Shown one piece after another: positions 39,220 through 48,550 of a stretch of DNA of 64,000 nt. The position numbers were made by a program, and so were the translations under genes. The stretch comes from Brevibacterium sp. 239c (GTDB taxonomy: Bacteria > Actinomycetota > Actinomycetes > Actinomycetales > Brevibacteriaceae): the NCBI RefSeq assembly GCF_900169365.1, contig NZ_FXZH01000019.1, positions 21,674 to 85,673 on the forward strand. Reading direction: 5' to 3'. The number at the start of each line of letters is the position of its first letter. Positions within the stretch are counted from its first letter, which is position 1. The notes under the pieces were generated by a model. The model was given only the letters and a program-made list of their open reading frames with translations, was not told the DNA's origin and did not search any database.

Positions 39220-39257
39220 AGGCGCGATACCCGTTCATTGGGTATCGCGCCTTTTTT
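39220..39257 (+). terminator. Strong terminator after integrase
   Basis: Twelve-base stem GGCGCGATACCC/GGGTATCGCGCC, seven-base loop, then TTTTTT. Confidence 0.9.
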
Positions 39258-39261
39258 GTTG

Positions 39262-39334
39262 AGCCGCCTATCGGACTCGAACCGATCACCTATGACTTAC
39301 AAGATCATTGCTCTACCAGATGAGCTAAGGCGGC
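39262..39334 (-). tRNA. Phage tRNA-Thr(UGU)
   Basis: Complete cloverleaf: acceptor GCCGCCT/AGGCGGC, D arm GCTC ATCTGGTA GAGC, anticodon stem ATGAT/GTCAT with loop CTTGTAA (anticodon TGT), T arm ATCGG TTCGAGT CCGAT, discriminator T. It lies inside the prophage between int and the attachment site. Its sequence differs at many positions from the host fragment at 39,501, so it is not a duplicate of it. Confidence 0.93.
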
Positions 39335-39398
39335 ATGTATGAAATTTTATCTCACCAGCACCCTGAGCGACAAAACCCGTGGTGCCCCGTGGAATCGG

Positions 39399-39418
39399 TT
39401 GTCAACGGTTTGTCAACG
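39399..39418 (-). repeat. Arm-type integrase repeats, right end
   Basis: TTGTCAACG at 39,399-39,407 and again at 39,410-39,418, the same 11-bp spaced pair as at 114-133. They lie about 85 bp from the tRNA break point. Confidence 0.6.
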
Positions 39419-39500
39419 ACCGTGCGATTCCCGTTCTCCCGATTTTGTTTAACCCCTGGTGAGACGGGGTGAAACGGTGGTGTCAGTTTGGTGTGGCAGT

Positions 39501-39542
39501 CGCTTTACAAGAGCGGTGCTCTACCAACTGAGCTAGGGAGGC
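39501..39542 (-). pseudogene. 5' half of host tRNA-Thr(UGU), attR
   Basis: Reading leftwards: acceptor GCCTCCC, D arm GCTC AGTTGGTA GAGC, anticodon 5' stem CCGCT, loop CTTGTAA (anticodon TGT), then AGCG. The next base breaks the stem, and no variable loop, T arm or GGGAGGC follows. The phage did not bring a matching 3' half, so this copy is dead unless the phage is excised. The missing half should lie just left of the window. Confidence 0.8.
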
Positions 39543-39687
39543 GTGGCGGCGAAACGATGCCGTCTGCGCCTACACGATAGTAGTCCATTCACCTTCGCCG
39601 CGACAAAACGGATGGTGGACGGACGCCACGATCGCGCAGCGGCCGACCACCACCTCGGCGCTGGTCGACCGCTGCTCGTGAAGTCGG

Positions 39688-40560
39688 TCAGCCCTTGATC
39701 TCGCCGGTGGCCTTGAGGATCTCCAAGGTCAGAGCCTGCGGATCGCTGGTCTTGTCGGTGTGCTTGCCGTTGATGAGCACCCACGGAGTGGCTTCCACGC
39801 CGTTGTCCAGAGCCTCCGAGGAGGTCTTCTTGACGTAGTCCTTGAACGTCTGGTCCGTGACGCAGCTCTTGACGGTCTGCTCGGGATCGGACTTGAGCTT
39901 CTTCGACGTGTCGACACCAGCATCCTCGGCGACCTTGAGCAGCTGCTCATCGGTGCGGCCGTTGCCCTGTTCTTCGGGCTGCTGAGCATACATCGCGGGG
40001 AAGAAATCCCTGATGGTTTCGGGCTGGGAGTCGATGACGCAGGCCGCCAGGTTGGCAGATCTAGTCGAGTACTCGTTGCCGGTGGACATGCGGTCGAGGA
40101 TCGATACCGGTTTGTATTCGAGTACGATCGAGCCTTCGTCTGCGAGCTTCTCCAGCGTCGGCGCGTTGGCGTCCTCGAACGCCTTGCATCCGGGGCACTG
40201 GAAGTCGAGGTAGACGGTCACTGTGGCGGCATCTTTCTTGACGCCCGCGTCGGCAGGGCTCGGCAGATCCGACTCTTCGCCCTTGGGCATCTGCTTCGGC
40301 TGCACCACTTCGCCGTCCTTGGCCATGCTGACACCGCCGGCGACGACGTTGGCTGGCGTGATCCCCGGCTTGCTCTGCTGGAAGATGAGAACACCGACGA
40401 TCGCGGCCACGACGACCACCACAACGCCGATCCCCACATAGAGGATGGTCTTGGCGGTCCTCTCCTTCTTGTTCTGAGCCTCCGCGATCCGGCGCGCGTT
40501 CTCACGGGCCTGGTTCCGCCGATTGTCACCGGACTTGTCACCGGAGTTGTTCTTCGCCAT
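39688..40560 (-). CDS. Membrane-anchored DsbA-like thiol oxidoreductase
   Basis: A 290-residue protein. A charged cytoplasmic N-terminus (1-36), one membrane segment (about 38-62, ILYVGIGVVVVVVAAIVGVL), then an extracellular thioredoxin fold with CPGC (YLDFQCPGCKAFED) and ATPWVLINGK as the cis-Pro loop. It belongs to the DsbA/thioredoxin_4 family of actinobacteria, helping disulfide formation in secreted proteins. Confidence 0.85.
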   Translation of the reverse strand: MAKNNSGDKSGDNRRNQARENARRIAEAQNKKERTAKTILYVGIGVVVVVVAAIVGVLIFQQSKPGITPANVVAGGVSMAKDGEVVQPKQMPKGEESDLPSPADAGVKKDAATVTVYLDFQCPGCKAFEDANAPTLEKLADEGSIVLEYKPVSILDRMSTGNEYSTRSANLAACVIDSQPETIRDFFPAMYAQQPEEQGNGRTDEQLLKVAEDAGVDTSKKLKSDPEQTVKSCVTDQTFKDYVKKTSSEALDNGVEATPWVLINGKHTDKTSDPQALTLEILKATGEIKG

Positions 40561-40783
40561 GGTTCCTCACGTTGCGATTGTCTGACGTCGGCCCAGCCTC
40601 GGACCGTGGGGAATCGGGTCGATATACGTGTCCCGACCGTCCCACCTTACCCAAACGGGTAGTGCCCCGACTCCCAGTGAAATTCAAGGATCACCGACAC
40701 CGGCTCCAGCAGATGCCTGCGCCGGGTCCCGCGGACGCCGACACCGGGTTCGGTCAGCGGCCTGCGCCGGACACGGCAACTTC

Positions 40784-42811
40784 CTAGACCGGGCCCGGCA
40801 GATAGGTGAATGGGTTGGTCGACAGGGGCCACCAGGTCATGCCGGCGTCCGACTGGATGACCATGATCGCAACGATGATGAGGAGCGCGATCGCCGACAG
40901 TGCGATCAGCCTGCCCAGCCGGTTACGGGTCGCCCCGGAGACCATGAGCCGCGACCCGTGTCGCAGGCTGCCCGCGCCGGGCCCCAGCCACAGCACGAGG
41001 CCACCGGCAGCACCGGCCGCCCACACCGACCACTGTTCGGAGTATCCGCTGGGCACGATTTCGGCAATGTCGAGTCGGGTGAGCACGAGCATCGCGACCC
41101 CCGCGATGGCCGGCAGGATGAGTGTTGTGATCGAGGTCAACACCGAGGCCAAGATCGCACCCGGCGCCGAGGCGAGCGAACGCAGGAATCCGCGGCCGTT
41201 CGTTCCACGTTCGAACCGATGCTTCTGTGCCTTGCGGTCCAATCGGGTGCCGGTTCGCGCCAGTATCGACCACAGGAACACGAAGAATGTGACGAGCAGG
41301 GGACCCAGCGGCATGATCGTGATGGCCAACAGGATGAGGGCGAAGACCACCCATCCTCCGGTCCGGATCGTCCGGTAGGTCATCGGCCCCCACCCGTAGT
41401 CGGGTTGACCTGGCTGCCCCTGTTGACCGGGCTGGCGCAGTTGGCCTGGCTGCCCCTGTGGGACTCCGGTGCCATTGGGATCGGGTCGGGCGGTGCCCGG
41501 ACCGGCCAGAGATCCACCCCGTCCGGCTGGAGGTCCGGCAACTCCATATCCTGACCCGCCGAGGTTGGTCCCGGCCATCGCTGAGCCCGGACCTGATTGG
41601 ATGCTTCCGTTGGGATTGCGCACAGGTGGTGCGGTGCCCCGGTTCGTCACGGCCGGGCTTCCCTGCCTGCCTGGCATCTGGCCGTGCGGGGAGAAGCCCT
41701 GCCGTGGGTATGCTTGCGGATTCGTCCCACCGGGGCCTGCAGCTCCGGGGGTGGAAGCGTTCGGGTTCAGCGCCGAGCCTGGGGCGCCACCGCGCGGCGA
41801 TCCGTGTCCGGTCGCGCCATAGCCCGAGACATCGTATCCGCCAGCTCCGCCATAACCACCGGCTCCTTCATAGGCCGCGGCACCGCCTGCAGCAGCACCG
41901 AGGGCCGCGGGCCCACCGTGGCCTGACCCGTTGCCGTCGACCGCGGGCATCCGCGCGGTCCCGGTCGGCGAGGCCTGGTTCCAGCTGCCTGCGGCCGGTC
42001 CGGAGCCCAGCTGCGGCGCACGCCCGGACTCGATGTCGACGAGAGCGTCGAGGATCATCTGGCCACTCGGCCTGCGCTCGGGTTTCGGGTCGAGGCAGGC
42101 TGCGATCAGGGGAACGAAGTTGCGGGGAGCGTTCTCCAGGTCGAACTTACCCATGGCCACGCGCCCCAGCACCGCTTCGAGAGGACCGGAGCCGTAGGGG
42201 TTGCGGCCGGTGGCGGCGTAGGCCATGGTCGCGGCCCATCCCCACCAGTCGGTCTTCTCGCTCGAGGTCTTGCCGTCGGCGATCTCCGGAGACAGGTATC
42301 CGGGTGTACCCATCACGAGGCCGGTCGCGGTCACCCGCACCTCGTCGGCGACCTGGGCGATGCCGAAGTCGATGACCATCGGTTCGCCGTCCATGATCAT
42401 GACGTTCGCGGGTTTGAGGTCACGGTGGATGACACCGGATTCGTGGACCGCGTTGAGGGCGTCGAGGAGAGCGTGGCCGAAATGGACGAGTTCGTCTTCG
42501 GCGAAGGGGCCATTCTCTCGCACGTCATCGGACAGGGTCTGGCCGTCGACGAACTCGGTGATGATGAAGGGCTGTGCGGATTCGAGTTCGGCGTCGAGCA
42601 CCTCGGCGATTCGGGGATGTTTGATCCTTCGCAGGGTCCTGACCTCGCGCCCGAGACGTTTTCGGGCGGTCTCGTCATTGGCGATGTGCGGGTGCAGAAC
42701 CTTCACGGCGACAGGGTTGTTTCCGCCGTCGACACCGAGATAGACAACACCCATACCGCCCGCACCGAGCTCCTCGATGAGGCGGTAGCCTCCCAGATCC
42801 TGACCCATCAC
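40784..42811 (-). CDS. Membrane Ser/Thr protein kinase
   Basis: A 675-residue kinase. Residues about 8-265 are a bacterial Hanks-type kinase: GAGGMGVVYLG (glycine loop), VAVKVL (Lys), HRDLKPANVM (catalytic loop), DFGIAQV and GTPGYLSPE. Residues about 290-460 are a Gly/Pro/Gln-rich linker (repeated QPGQ). Residues about 480-675 hold four or five membrane segments. Extracellular PASTA repeats are absent. It may sense membrane state. Divergent from otsA with 62 bp between. Confidence 0.9.
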   Translation of the reverse strand: MMGQDLGGYRLIEELGAGGMGVVYLGVDGGNNPVAVKVLHPHIANDETARKRLGREVRTLRRIKHPRIAEVLDAELESAQPFIITEFVDGQTLSDDVRENGPFAEDELVHFGHALLDALNAVHESGVIHRDLKPANVMIMDGEPMVIDFGIAQVADEVRVTATGLVMGTPGYLSPEIADGKTSSEKTDWWGWAATMAYAATGRNPYGSGPLEAVLGRVAMGKFDLENAPRNFVPLIAACLDPKPERRPSGQMILDALVDIESGRAPQLGSGPAAGSWNQASPTGTARMPAVDGNGSGHGGPAALGAAAGGAAAYEGAGGYGGAGGYDVSGYGATGHGSPRGGAPGSALNPNASTPGAAGPGGTNPQAYPRQGFSPHGQMPGRQGSPAVTNRGTAPPVRNPNGSIQSGPGSAMAGTNLGGSGYGVAGPPAGRGGSLAGPGTARPDPNGTGVPQGQPGQLRQPGQQGQPGQPDYGWGPMTYRTIRTGGWVVFALILLAITIMPLGPLLVTFFVFLWSILARTGTRLDRKAQKHRFERGTNGRGFLRSLASAPGAILASVLTSITTLILPAIAGVAMLVLTRLDIAEIVPSGYSEQWSVWAAGAAGGLVLWLGPGAGSLRHGSRLMVSGATRNRLGRLIALSAIALLIIVAIMVIQSDAGMTWWPLSTNPFTYLPGPV

Positions 42812-42873
42812 CCTGCCAAGCGTAGTCGAGCGAGTACAGTTCGTTCCAAGGACCGACTCAGGAGGAGGCGCAG

Positions 42874-44421
42874 ATGAACACCGTCAACTCTGCCGAAACG
42901 ACCACCCCATCCACGTATGGTGACAGCGATTTCGTTGTCGTTGCCAACCGTCTGCCCGTGGACCGGGACCCTGCCGAGGAAAGCCAAGGATGGCGTACCT
43001 CACCTGGGGGTTTGGTCACTGCGGTGGCGCCGGTGATGAAGGCTCAAGAAGGTGCATGGATCGGCTGGACCGGGGTTCCCGACGTCGATTTCGACCCCTT
43101 CACGATCGACGGGATGCATCTGGTTCCCGTCACCCTAACCAGTGAGGATGTCCTCAGATATTATGAAGGATTCTCCAACGCAACTCTGTGGCCCCTCTAC
43201 CACGATGTGATCGTCCCGCCCGAGTTCCACCGCACCTGGTGGGACTCGTATGTGCAGGTCAATGAGCGCTTCGCGGCCAAGGTCGCCGAGGTGGCTGCCA
43301 AGGGTGCCACCGTCTGGGTCCATGACTATCAGCTTCAGTTGGTCCCGCAGCTGGTGCGCCGGATGCGACCGGACCTGGCGATCGGGTTCTTCAATCACAT
43401 CCCGTTCCCACCGTTCGAACTCTTCGCCCAGCTGCCATGGCGCGACGAGATTCTGCGCGGACTCCTCGGCGCGGATCTCATCGGATTCCAGCGACCGGCC
43501 GATGCCGCGAACTTCCGACGTGCGGTGCGCGGGCGCCTCAACTTCACGACGAAGGGGTCAACGGTCGCCGTCCCCGACGGTGAGCTGCTGTCGGCGCACA
43601 CTGTGCGGGCCGAAGCGTTCCCCATCTCCATCGACACCCCCTACCTTGAGGAGCTGGCGCGTGATCCTCAGATCATCGAGCGCGCGCGTCAGATCCGCGA
43701 AGAGATCGGCAACCCGAAGGTCGTCATGCTCGGTGTGGACCGGATGGACTACACGAAGGGCATCCGGCACCGCCTCAAGGCCTTCGGGGAGCTGTTGGCC
43801 GAAGGGAAGCTCGACGTCGAGGATGTCGTCCTGATCCAGATCGCGACCCCGTCGAGGGAGCGCCTGGAGCAGTACAAGATCATCCGCCACGACGTGGAAC
43901 TGGCCGTCGGGCGGATCAACGGCGAGCAGGCCGAAGTCGGATCCATCGCCGTGCACTACCTGCACCATTCCTACCCCCGCGATGAGATGACCGCGTTCTT
44001 CCTCGCCGCCGACGTCATGCTCGTGACCGCTTTGCGTGATGGCATGAACCTGGTGGCCAAGGAGTACGTGGCCTGCCGCAGAAGAGATGACGGTGCCCTC
44101 GTGCTCTCCGAGTTCACCGGGGCCGCCGATCAGCTCAAGGCGGCAGTGATGGTCAATCCGCACGACATCGGCAATCTCAAGGCCGGCATCCTCGACGCTG
44201 TGCAGATGGATGAGAAGACCCGGGCCCGACGAATGAAGCAGATGCGCAAGAAGATCTCCACGGACACGGTGAGCATCTGGTCGAAGAAGTTCCTCGCCGA
44301 GCTCGAGGCCATCCATAAGAACCCCGAGGCGATCATCCCCGACCGTCCCGCAGCCCTCCCCGAGCGGCCGACAACGGCGTCCGATCGCATCACCTCCACC
44401 GTCGACGAGGATCGTCAGTGA
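42874..44421 (+). CDS. otsA: Trehalose-6-phosphate synthase
   Basis: A 515-residue GT20 enzyme joining UDP-glucose and glucose-6-phosphate. Motifs: [66 protein letters not shown] and the nucleotide-sugar site [28 protein letters not shown] precedes the ATG. Overlaps otsB by four bases. Confidence 0.97.
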   Translation: MNTVNSAETTTPSTYGDSDFVVVANRLPVDRDPAEESQGWRTSPGGLVTAVAPVMKAQEGAWIGWTGVPDVDFDPFTIDGMHLVPVTLTSEDVLRYYEGFSNATLWPLYHDVIVPPEFHRTWWDSYVQVNERFAAKVAEVAAKGATVWVHDYQLQLVPQLVRRMRPDLAIGFFNHIPFPPFELFAQLPWRDEILRGLLGADLIGFQRPADAANFRRAVRGRLNFTTKGSTVAVPDGELLSAHTVRAEAFPISIDTPYLEELARDPQIIERARQIREEIGNPKVVMLGVDRMDYTKGIRHRLKAFGELLAEGKLDVEDVVLIQIATPSRERLEQYKIIRHDVELAVGRINGEQAEVGSIAVHYLHHSYPRDEMTAFFLAADVMLVTALRDGMNLVAKEYVACRRRDDGALVLSEFTGAADQLKAAVMVNPHDIGNLKAGILDAVQMDEKTRARRMKQMRKKISTDTVSIWSKKFLAELEAIHKNPEAIIPDRPAALPERPTTASDRITSTVDEDRQ

Positions 44422-45389
44422 CATCGGATCCGGATGCCATGCCGCCTTCCCAGACCCGTCCAGGACAGTCCCACCCAGAGCAGAATCCGCCTGGGCGGAC
44501 CGAACCTGAACAGGCGCCGTCATCTGAGGTGGTGCCGACACCACGCTCGACTCCCGGCTACACGTCCGCAGCTGCCCTCGACCTCGAACAGGCCACTAAG
44601 GCGGAGTCGGTCCTCATCGCCCTCGACTTCGACGGCGTGCTCGCTCCGCTGCAGGACAATCCCGAGTTGTCCCGGATGCTCCCGGAGTCAGCACAGGCGA
44701 TCATCGCCCTCAGCCTCCTGCCCGCGACTCGCGTGGCCCTGGTCTCCGGGCGCGACGTCGCAACTCTGCGCCGTCTGGTCGACCCACCCCCTAACGTGTG
44801 GCTGGTCGGTTCGCACGGCGCCGAGGTGGACCTGGGCTCACAATCACCTGAGGTGACGGTGACGCAGCCCGAGGTGAGCGCCGAGGAACAGCAGATGCTC
44901 ACGGCGATAGACGCCCACATCGAATCCTTCGAACTCGACCTGTCATCGGACTCAGGCTCAGCCCCCGACACCGACACCGAGGTCAGGGTCGAATACAAAC
45001 CTTTCTCTCGCACTGTGCATACGCGCGGCCTCGACGCGGAGTTCGCGTCCGCTCTGCATGCTCATGTCATCGCTGTACAGACCGAATACCCCGGAATCCG
45101 GGTCATCGAAGGCCACGACATCACCGAACTCGCGGTCAAGACGGCAACGAAGGGCGACGGCCTGCGGGCCCTCATCGCCGTCGGATCACCGACAGCCGTC
45201 CTCTACCTCGGCGACGATGTCACCGACGAAGATGCCTTCGCCGAACTCGAAGATCTGAGCACGAGCCTGAGCATCAAGGTCGGACCGGCCCCGACCCGCG
45301 CACCCTGGCGGATCACGGACCCCAACGCGGTCGCCGAACTCCTCACCCGAATCGTGAACGAACGCCGCGCACACCAGCCCCGCCCCTGA
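44418..45389 (+). CDS. otsB: Trehalose-6-phosphate phosphatase
   Basis: A 323-residue HAD-type phosphatase completing trehalose synthesis. Motifs: ALDFDGVLAPL (nucleophile Asp), VALVSGRD, VGSHGAEVDL, KATKGDGLRAL and YLGDDVTDEDAF. A Pro-rich N-terminal 55-residue stretch precedes the fold. The GTG start overlaps the otsA stop (GTGA). Trehalose protects against drying and salt. Confidence 0.95.
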   Translation: MTSDPDAMPPSQTRPGQSHPEQNPPGRTEPEQAPSSEVVPTPRSTPGYTSAAALDLEQATKAESVLIALDFDGVLAPLQDNPELSRMLPESAQAIIALSLLPATRVALVSGRDVATLRRLVDPPPNVWLVGSHGAEVDLGSQSPEVTVTQPEVSAEEQQMLTAIDAHIESFELDLSSDSGSAPDTDTEVRVEYKPFSRTVHTRGLDAEFASALHAHVIAVQTEYPGIRVIEGHDITELAVKTATKGDGLRALIAVGSPTAVLYLGDDVTDEDAFAELEDLSTSLSIKVGPAPTRAPWRITDPNAVAELLTRIVNERRAHQPRP

Positions 45390-45460
45390 GGCGCCTCCGC
45401 GGAGGCTGAGTCAGCATCGCTGGGGCCGCGTGCACCCTCGGCTCCGCTGGGTCAGCTGCG

Positions 45461-46543
45461 TCAGCGTCGCTGCGGCGGTACCGCACTGGCCCGCAGGACG
45501 AGATCCGGGGTCACCGAATAATCGATGGCCACCGCCTCGGCGGGATTGGCCATCATCGCCCTCACCTCGCCCAGCGCGGACACGGCGATCGCCTCCCAGT
45601 CGTAGCTGACCTGAGACAGGGGCGGGGCGATCACATCGGCATCGGGCATGTCACCGACCGTGAGCAGGGAGAGATCCCGCGGCACGTCGAGGCGAGCGCG
45701 GGCGGCGGCCTCGAGAATGCCGAACGACAGCGACGGCGCACAGGCGATGACGGCCGAACACTGCAGGTGGAGCAGCTCTTCGGCCGCGGCGACCCCAGCC
45801 ATGGTGCCTCCCGCGGCTTCGACCACGGGCGCCTGATCACGGGTGGCGGGTATGTGAAGGACCCGGGCCATGGACTTGCGGAACCCGGCGATGCGACCGG
45901 CCGCGGCAGAGTCGCGGAGCACGGCCAGCCCGATGCGACGATGCCCCAGATGCACGAGGTGCTGGACCGCTGTCGCGATGCCGTCAGTGGCATCGAGGAC
46001 GATGCGTGCGATCCCGTCGGAGTGCCGGGCGTTGGAGACCCTGATCTGCGGCAGATTGCGTTCGGCCAGCTTTGCGGCGAGCTCGCCGGCCGCTCCCCCG
46101 CCGAGGACGATCGCGCCCTGAACATGAGGCTCGCCTCCCTCAGAGCCGAGCAGCGACTCGGCCAGGGCATCGGCCCGGTAAGCGGCCGCCTCCACGTGCA
46201 CTGCCGCGATCCCCTGAGCAAAGATCTTGCTGGTCAGAAGGTCGAACAGACGCGTATAGGGATCGACGTTGCCTGCCGGCACGGCTGGCCGCACCAGGGC
46301 CACCATCTGCCTGGAGGGTGTGTTTCGGCTGCCCGAGTCCACGCCGAGGATCGCCAGCGCCCGCCTGACCTTGGCCAGTGAGCCCGGAGACACCGATTCG
46401 GGGTCGCGCAGAGCCCGCGACGCCGTCGCCTTCGATACCCCAGCCGCACCTGCGATGGCGCCGAGACCGACATGTTTGTGTTCGCCGGGTTCAGGGGCAG
46501 TCGGCGTGCCGGGACCCGAACTCGAGTCAGCTGTCGGGCTCAT
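45461..46543 (-). CDS. LacI-family transcription regulator (second of pair)
   Basis: A 360-residue regulator: a Pro-rich N-terminal extension (1-22), the LacI helix-turn-helix (LGAIAGAAGVSKATASRALRD, about 27-47) and a sugar-binding periplasmic-like domain (HLGHRRIGLAVLRD etc.). The start overlaps the stop of the other LacI gene (ATGA), so both are made together. Target not known. Confidence 0.85.
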   Translation of the reverse strand: MSPTADSSSGPGTPTAPEPGEHKHVGLGAIAGAAGVSKATASRALRDPESVSPGSLAKVRRALAILGVDSGSRNTPSRQMVALVRPAVPAGNVDPYTRLFDLLTSKIFAQGIAAVHVEAAAYRADALAESLLGSEGGEPHVQGAIVLGGGAAGELAAKLAERNLPQIRVSNARHSDGIARIVLDATDGIATAVQHLVHLGHRRIGLAVLRDSAAAGRIAGFRKSMARVLHIPATRDQAPVVEAAGGTMAGVAAAEELLHLQCSAVIACAPSLSFGILEAAARARLDVPRDLSLLTVGDMPDADVIAPPLSQVSYDWEAIAVSALGEVRAMMANPAEAVAIDYSVTPDLVLRASAVPPQRR

Positions 46544-47520
46544 TGTCTCGCCGCCGTCGTCGAGGCACGGGCCAAGAGCCGGGGACGGAACACCGGCGGA
46601 ACCGATTGGAGCTCCTCGCCGGAGATCTTCAGCGTCGACAGAGTCGCAGCCACGAGTGCCTTTGAGAGTCCCTCGACGTCGATGCCGAGCACAGTGGCCG
46701 GTGGGCCGGTGAACTTCATCGTCGGTGAGTCTCCGAAGCCCACGATCGACATGTCACGCGGGACTTGCAGGTGCCGGTTGCGCAGACCGTGCAGAGCTCC
46801 GTGCAGCTGCAGGGCCGATTGCACGATCACCGCGGTGCAGGTCGCATCTTTGAGGTCGAGTGCGGCACGCGAACCGCCGGAGAAGGACTTCGGGACCTGC
46901 GAGATCCAGTCATCGAGCTTGACCCCGAAATTGCGTGCAGGGTGCTCCGCGCGGAAGCGTCTGATCAGCTGCACCGCCAGCTCACCGCTGTCATTGCAGA
47001 TCAGACCGATGCGCCGGTGACCGATGGCCTGAAGGTGCTCGAAGGCCGTCGTCATCCCCCCTCCGAGGTCGAGGCGGGCGGCGATGATGTCTCCGCTGGC
47101 ATCGTCGGAGTCCACCGCCGACTGTTCGTCGACGCGGATGCACGGAATATCCGTGTGCAGACTCGTCATGGTCGGAGTCACCAGGGCAACGGCACCGGCG
47201 TCGACGGCGACCTCAAGCGGGCTGGTCTCGGTTTCGACGGACGGTCGGGTGATGAGCAGACCGTGTTCCTGCAGTGCAGCGGCCACGCGAGTGCAGACTT
47301 GGACCTGCCAGTATTCGGGGTTTCCAGGCGCGCTGACAGCGACCAGCCGCCTCGGCGTCTCATGTAGGAGGGTGGAACGAGAGTAGCCCAGCGATTCCAT
47401 CGCATCGAGCACTCTGCTCCGAGTCTCATCGGCCACCGCACCACGCCTGCCGAGAACGCGGGAGACGGTCGCCAGGGACACACCCGCCCGGGCGGCGACA
47501 TCGTCTAGCTTGACCTTCAT
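46540..47520 (-). CDS. LacI-family transcription regulator (first of pair)
   Basis: A 326-residue regulator starting at MKVKLDDVAARAGVSLATVS (helix-turn-helix), with a ligand domain (HRRIGLICNDSG, VPRDMSIVGFGDSPTM). The ATG at 47,520 is chosen because the helix-turn-helix begins there; a longer frame (to 47,757) adds a non-conserved stretch. It is divergent from the ABC ATPase gene. Confidence 0.88.
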   Translation of the reverse strand: MKVKLDDVAARAGVSLATVSRVLGRRGAVADETRSRVLDAMESLGYSRSTLLHETPRRLVAVSAPGNPEYWQVQVCTRVAAALQEHGLLITRPSVETETSPLEVAVDAGAVALVTPTMTSLHTDIPCIRVDEQSAVDSDDASGDIIAARLDLGGGMTTAFEHLQAIGHRRIGLICNDSGELAVQLIRRFRAEHPARNFGVKLDDWISQVPKSFSGGSRAALDLKDATCTAVIVQSALQLHGALHGLRNRHLQVPRDMSIVGFGDSPTMKFTGPPATVLGIDVEGLSKALVAATLSTLKISGEELQSVPPVFRPRLLARASTTAARQ

Positions 47521-47839
47521 ACCGGGAAGTCTATCGGGGTCAGCCTGCTCAGGGGCGGGCAGCACGGGGGTCGAGCAGCTTGGGCCGGTGTCGACTCCGC
47601 TCCCGATGCTGATGTCAAGGTCAGCGTGCGACGATGTGTTGAACAATCGCATGATCCGCAGTTTCTCGCACAGCGTCCGCCCAGGCGTGCGGGCGTGCGC
47701 TGGCACAGTGCTGAGAATCACTCTACGCTTTGTCGAATAGACTGTCACCGAGCGCATTCAACGGCTTAGGATGAACATAACTGAGCATCCCCGCCAGGTC
47801 ACAGACGACCGGCTGCTCACGAAGACTTTAGGAGGAAAC
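47521..47839. other. Divergent intergenic region, LacI pair / ABC ATPase
   Basis: 319 bp between the LacI gene and the ABC ATPase. The frames reading through it are extensions of the two neighbours and look non-coding. It should hold both promoters; I see no clear LacI-type palindrome. Confidence 0.5.
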
Positions 47840-48547
47840 ATGTCAACAGTGTCGTTGAATGGCCTCAGTCATGCCTACGAGAACACCGTGTCCGCTTCAG
47901 TGCATCCGTTCAATCTCTTCATCGACGACGGCGAGTTCGTCGTCCTCTACGGCCCGTCCGGTTCCGGCAAGTCGACCATCCTGCGAATGCTCCACGGTCT
48001 CGAGGCCCCCAAGTCGGGCACGATCCTCATCGACGGCAACGATGTCACCCATGCCGCGGTCAACGATCGCGATGTCACCCTTGCCCTTGAAAGCTACGCC
48101 CTCTATCCGCATATGAGCGTGCGCGACAACCTCGGCTTCGCCCTGCGCGTCGATGGCCTCCCCGCCGAGGAGATCCGTGAGCGCGTCGAGTCCGTGACCG
48201 CGAAGATCGGACTGCGCGACATCCTCGATGCCGTGCCCGGCGATCTTTCGGCTCTGCAACGCCAGACGATCGCCCTGGCCCGGGCCGTGGTCCGTCAGCC
48301 GAAGGTCCTGATCATGGACGAACCGGTCGTCAATCTCGTCCCCGAGCACCAGGCCGACACCTTGCGCCTGGTCAAGGACCTGCAGCAGGAACTCGGGCTG
48401 ACCACACTCTACGCCACGGCCGACCTCGAGGACGCGAAGGTCCTCGGCGACCGCATCGCCTTCCTCGACCATGGGCGCCTGATCGGGGTGGAGAAACCTG
48501 AAGTCGCCGAGGCGCTCGTCGCCTCGATCGCGGACGTGGACTCCTGA
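47840..48547 (+). CDS. Degenerate MalK-like ABC ATPase
   Basis: A 235-residue nucleotide-binding subunit, shortened by lack of the MalK C-terminal domain. Walker A GPSGSGKS (38-45) and Walker B LIMDE (157-161) are intact. But the Q-loop has Glu84 instead of Gln, the signature is LSALQ (136-140) instead of LSGGQ, the D-loop Asp is Val167 and the H-loop His is Ala194. The ATG at 47,840 follows AGGAGGAAAC. No permease is nearby. It may bind ATP without turning it over. Co-directional with the DUF4032 gene, three bases apart. Confidence 0.8.
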   Translation: MSTVSLNGLSHAYENTVSASVHPFNLFIDDGEFVVLYGPSGSGKSTILRMLHGLEAPKSGTILIDGNDVTHAAVNDRDVTLALESYALYPHMSVRDNLGFALRVDGLPAEEIRERVESVTAKIGLRDILDAVPGDLSALQRQTIALARAVVRQPKVLIMDEPVVNLVPEHQADTLRLVKDLQQELGLTTLYATADLEDAKVLGDRIAFLDHGRLIGVEKPEVAEALVASIADVDS

Positions 48548-48550
48548 TCG

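Larger units (their letters stand above)
1..39500. mobile_element. Integrated siphophage prophage (left end outside window)
   Basis: A full set of siphophage modules is present: integrase, immunity, replication and recombination, packaging, head, tail, tape measure and lysis. Nearly everything from 3207 to 37,288 is on the minus strand; a small plus-strand cassette sits at the left and the repressor/integrase at the right. The right boundary is set by a truncated host tRNA-Thr at 39,501-39,542. Paired integrase arm-type repeats occur at 114-133 and again at 39,399-39,418. No host tRNA 3' half is visible in the first 110 bases, so attL must lie just left of position 1. All major modules look intact, so the prophage could be inducible (inference). 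Confidence 0.93.

Noticed and set aside
41458..42375. Long open frame opposite the kinase linker
   Set aside because: Arg/Ser-rich translation typical of the antisense of high-GC repeats; the kinase strand carries clear motifs.
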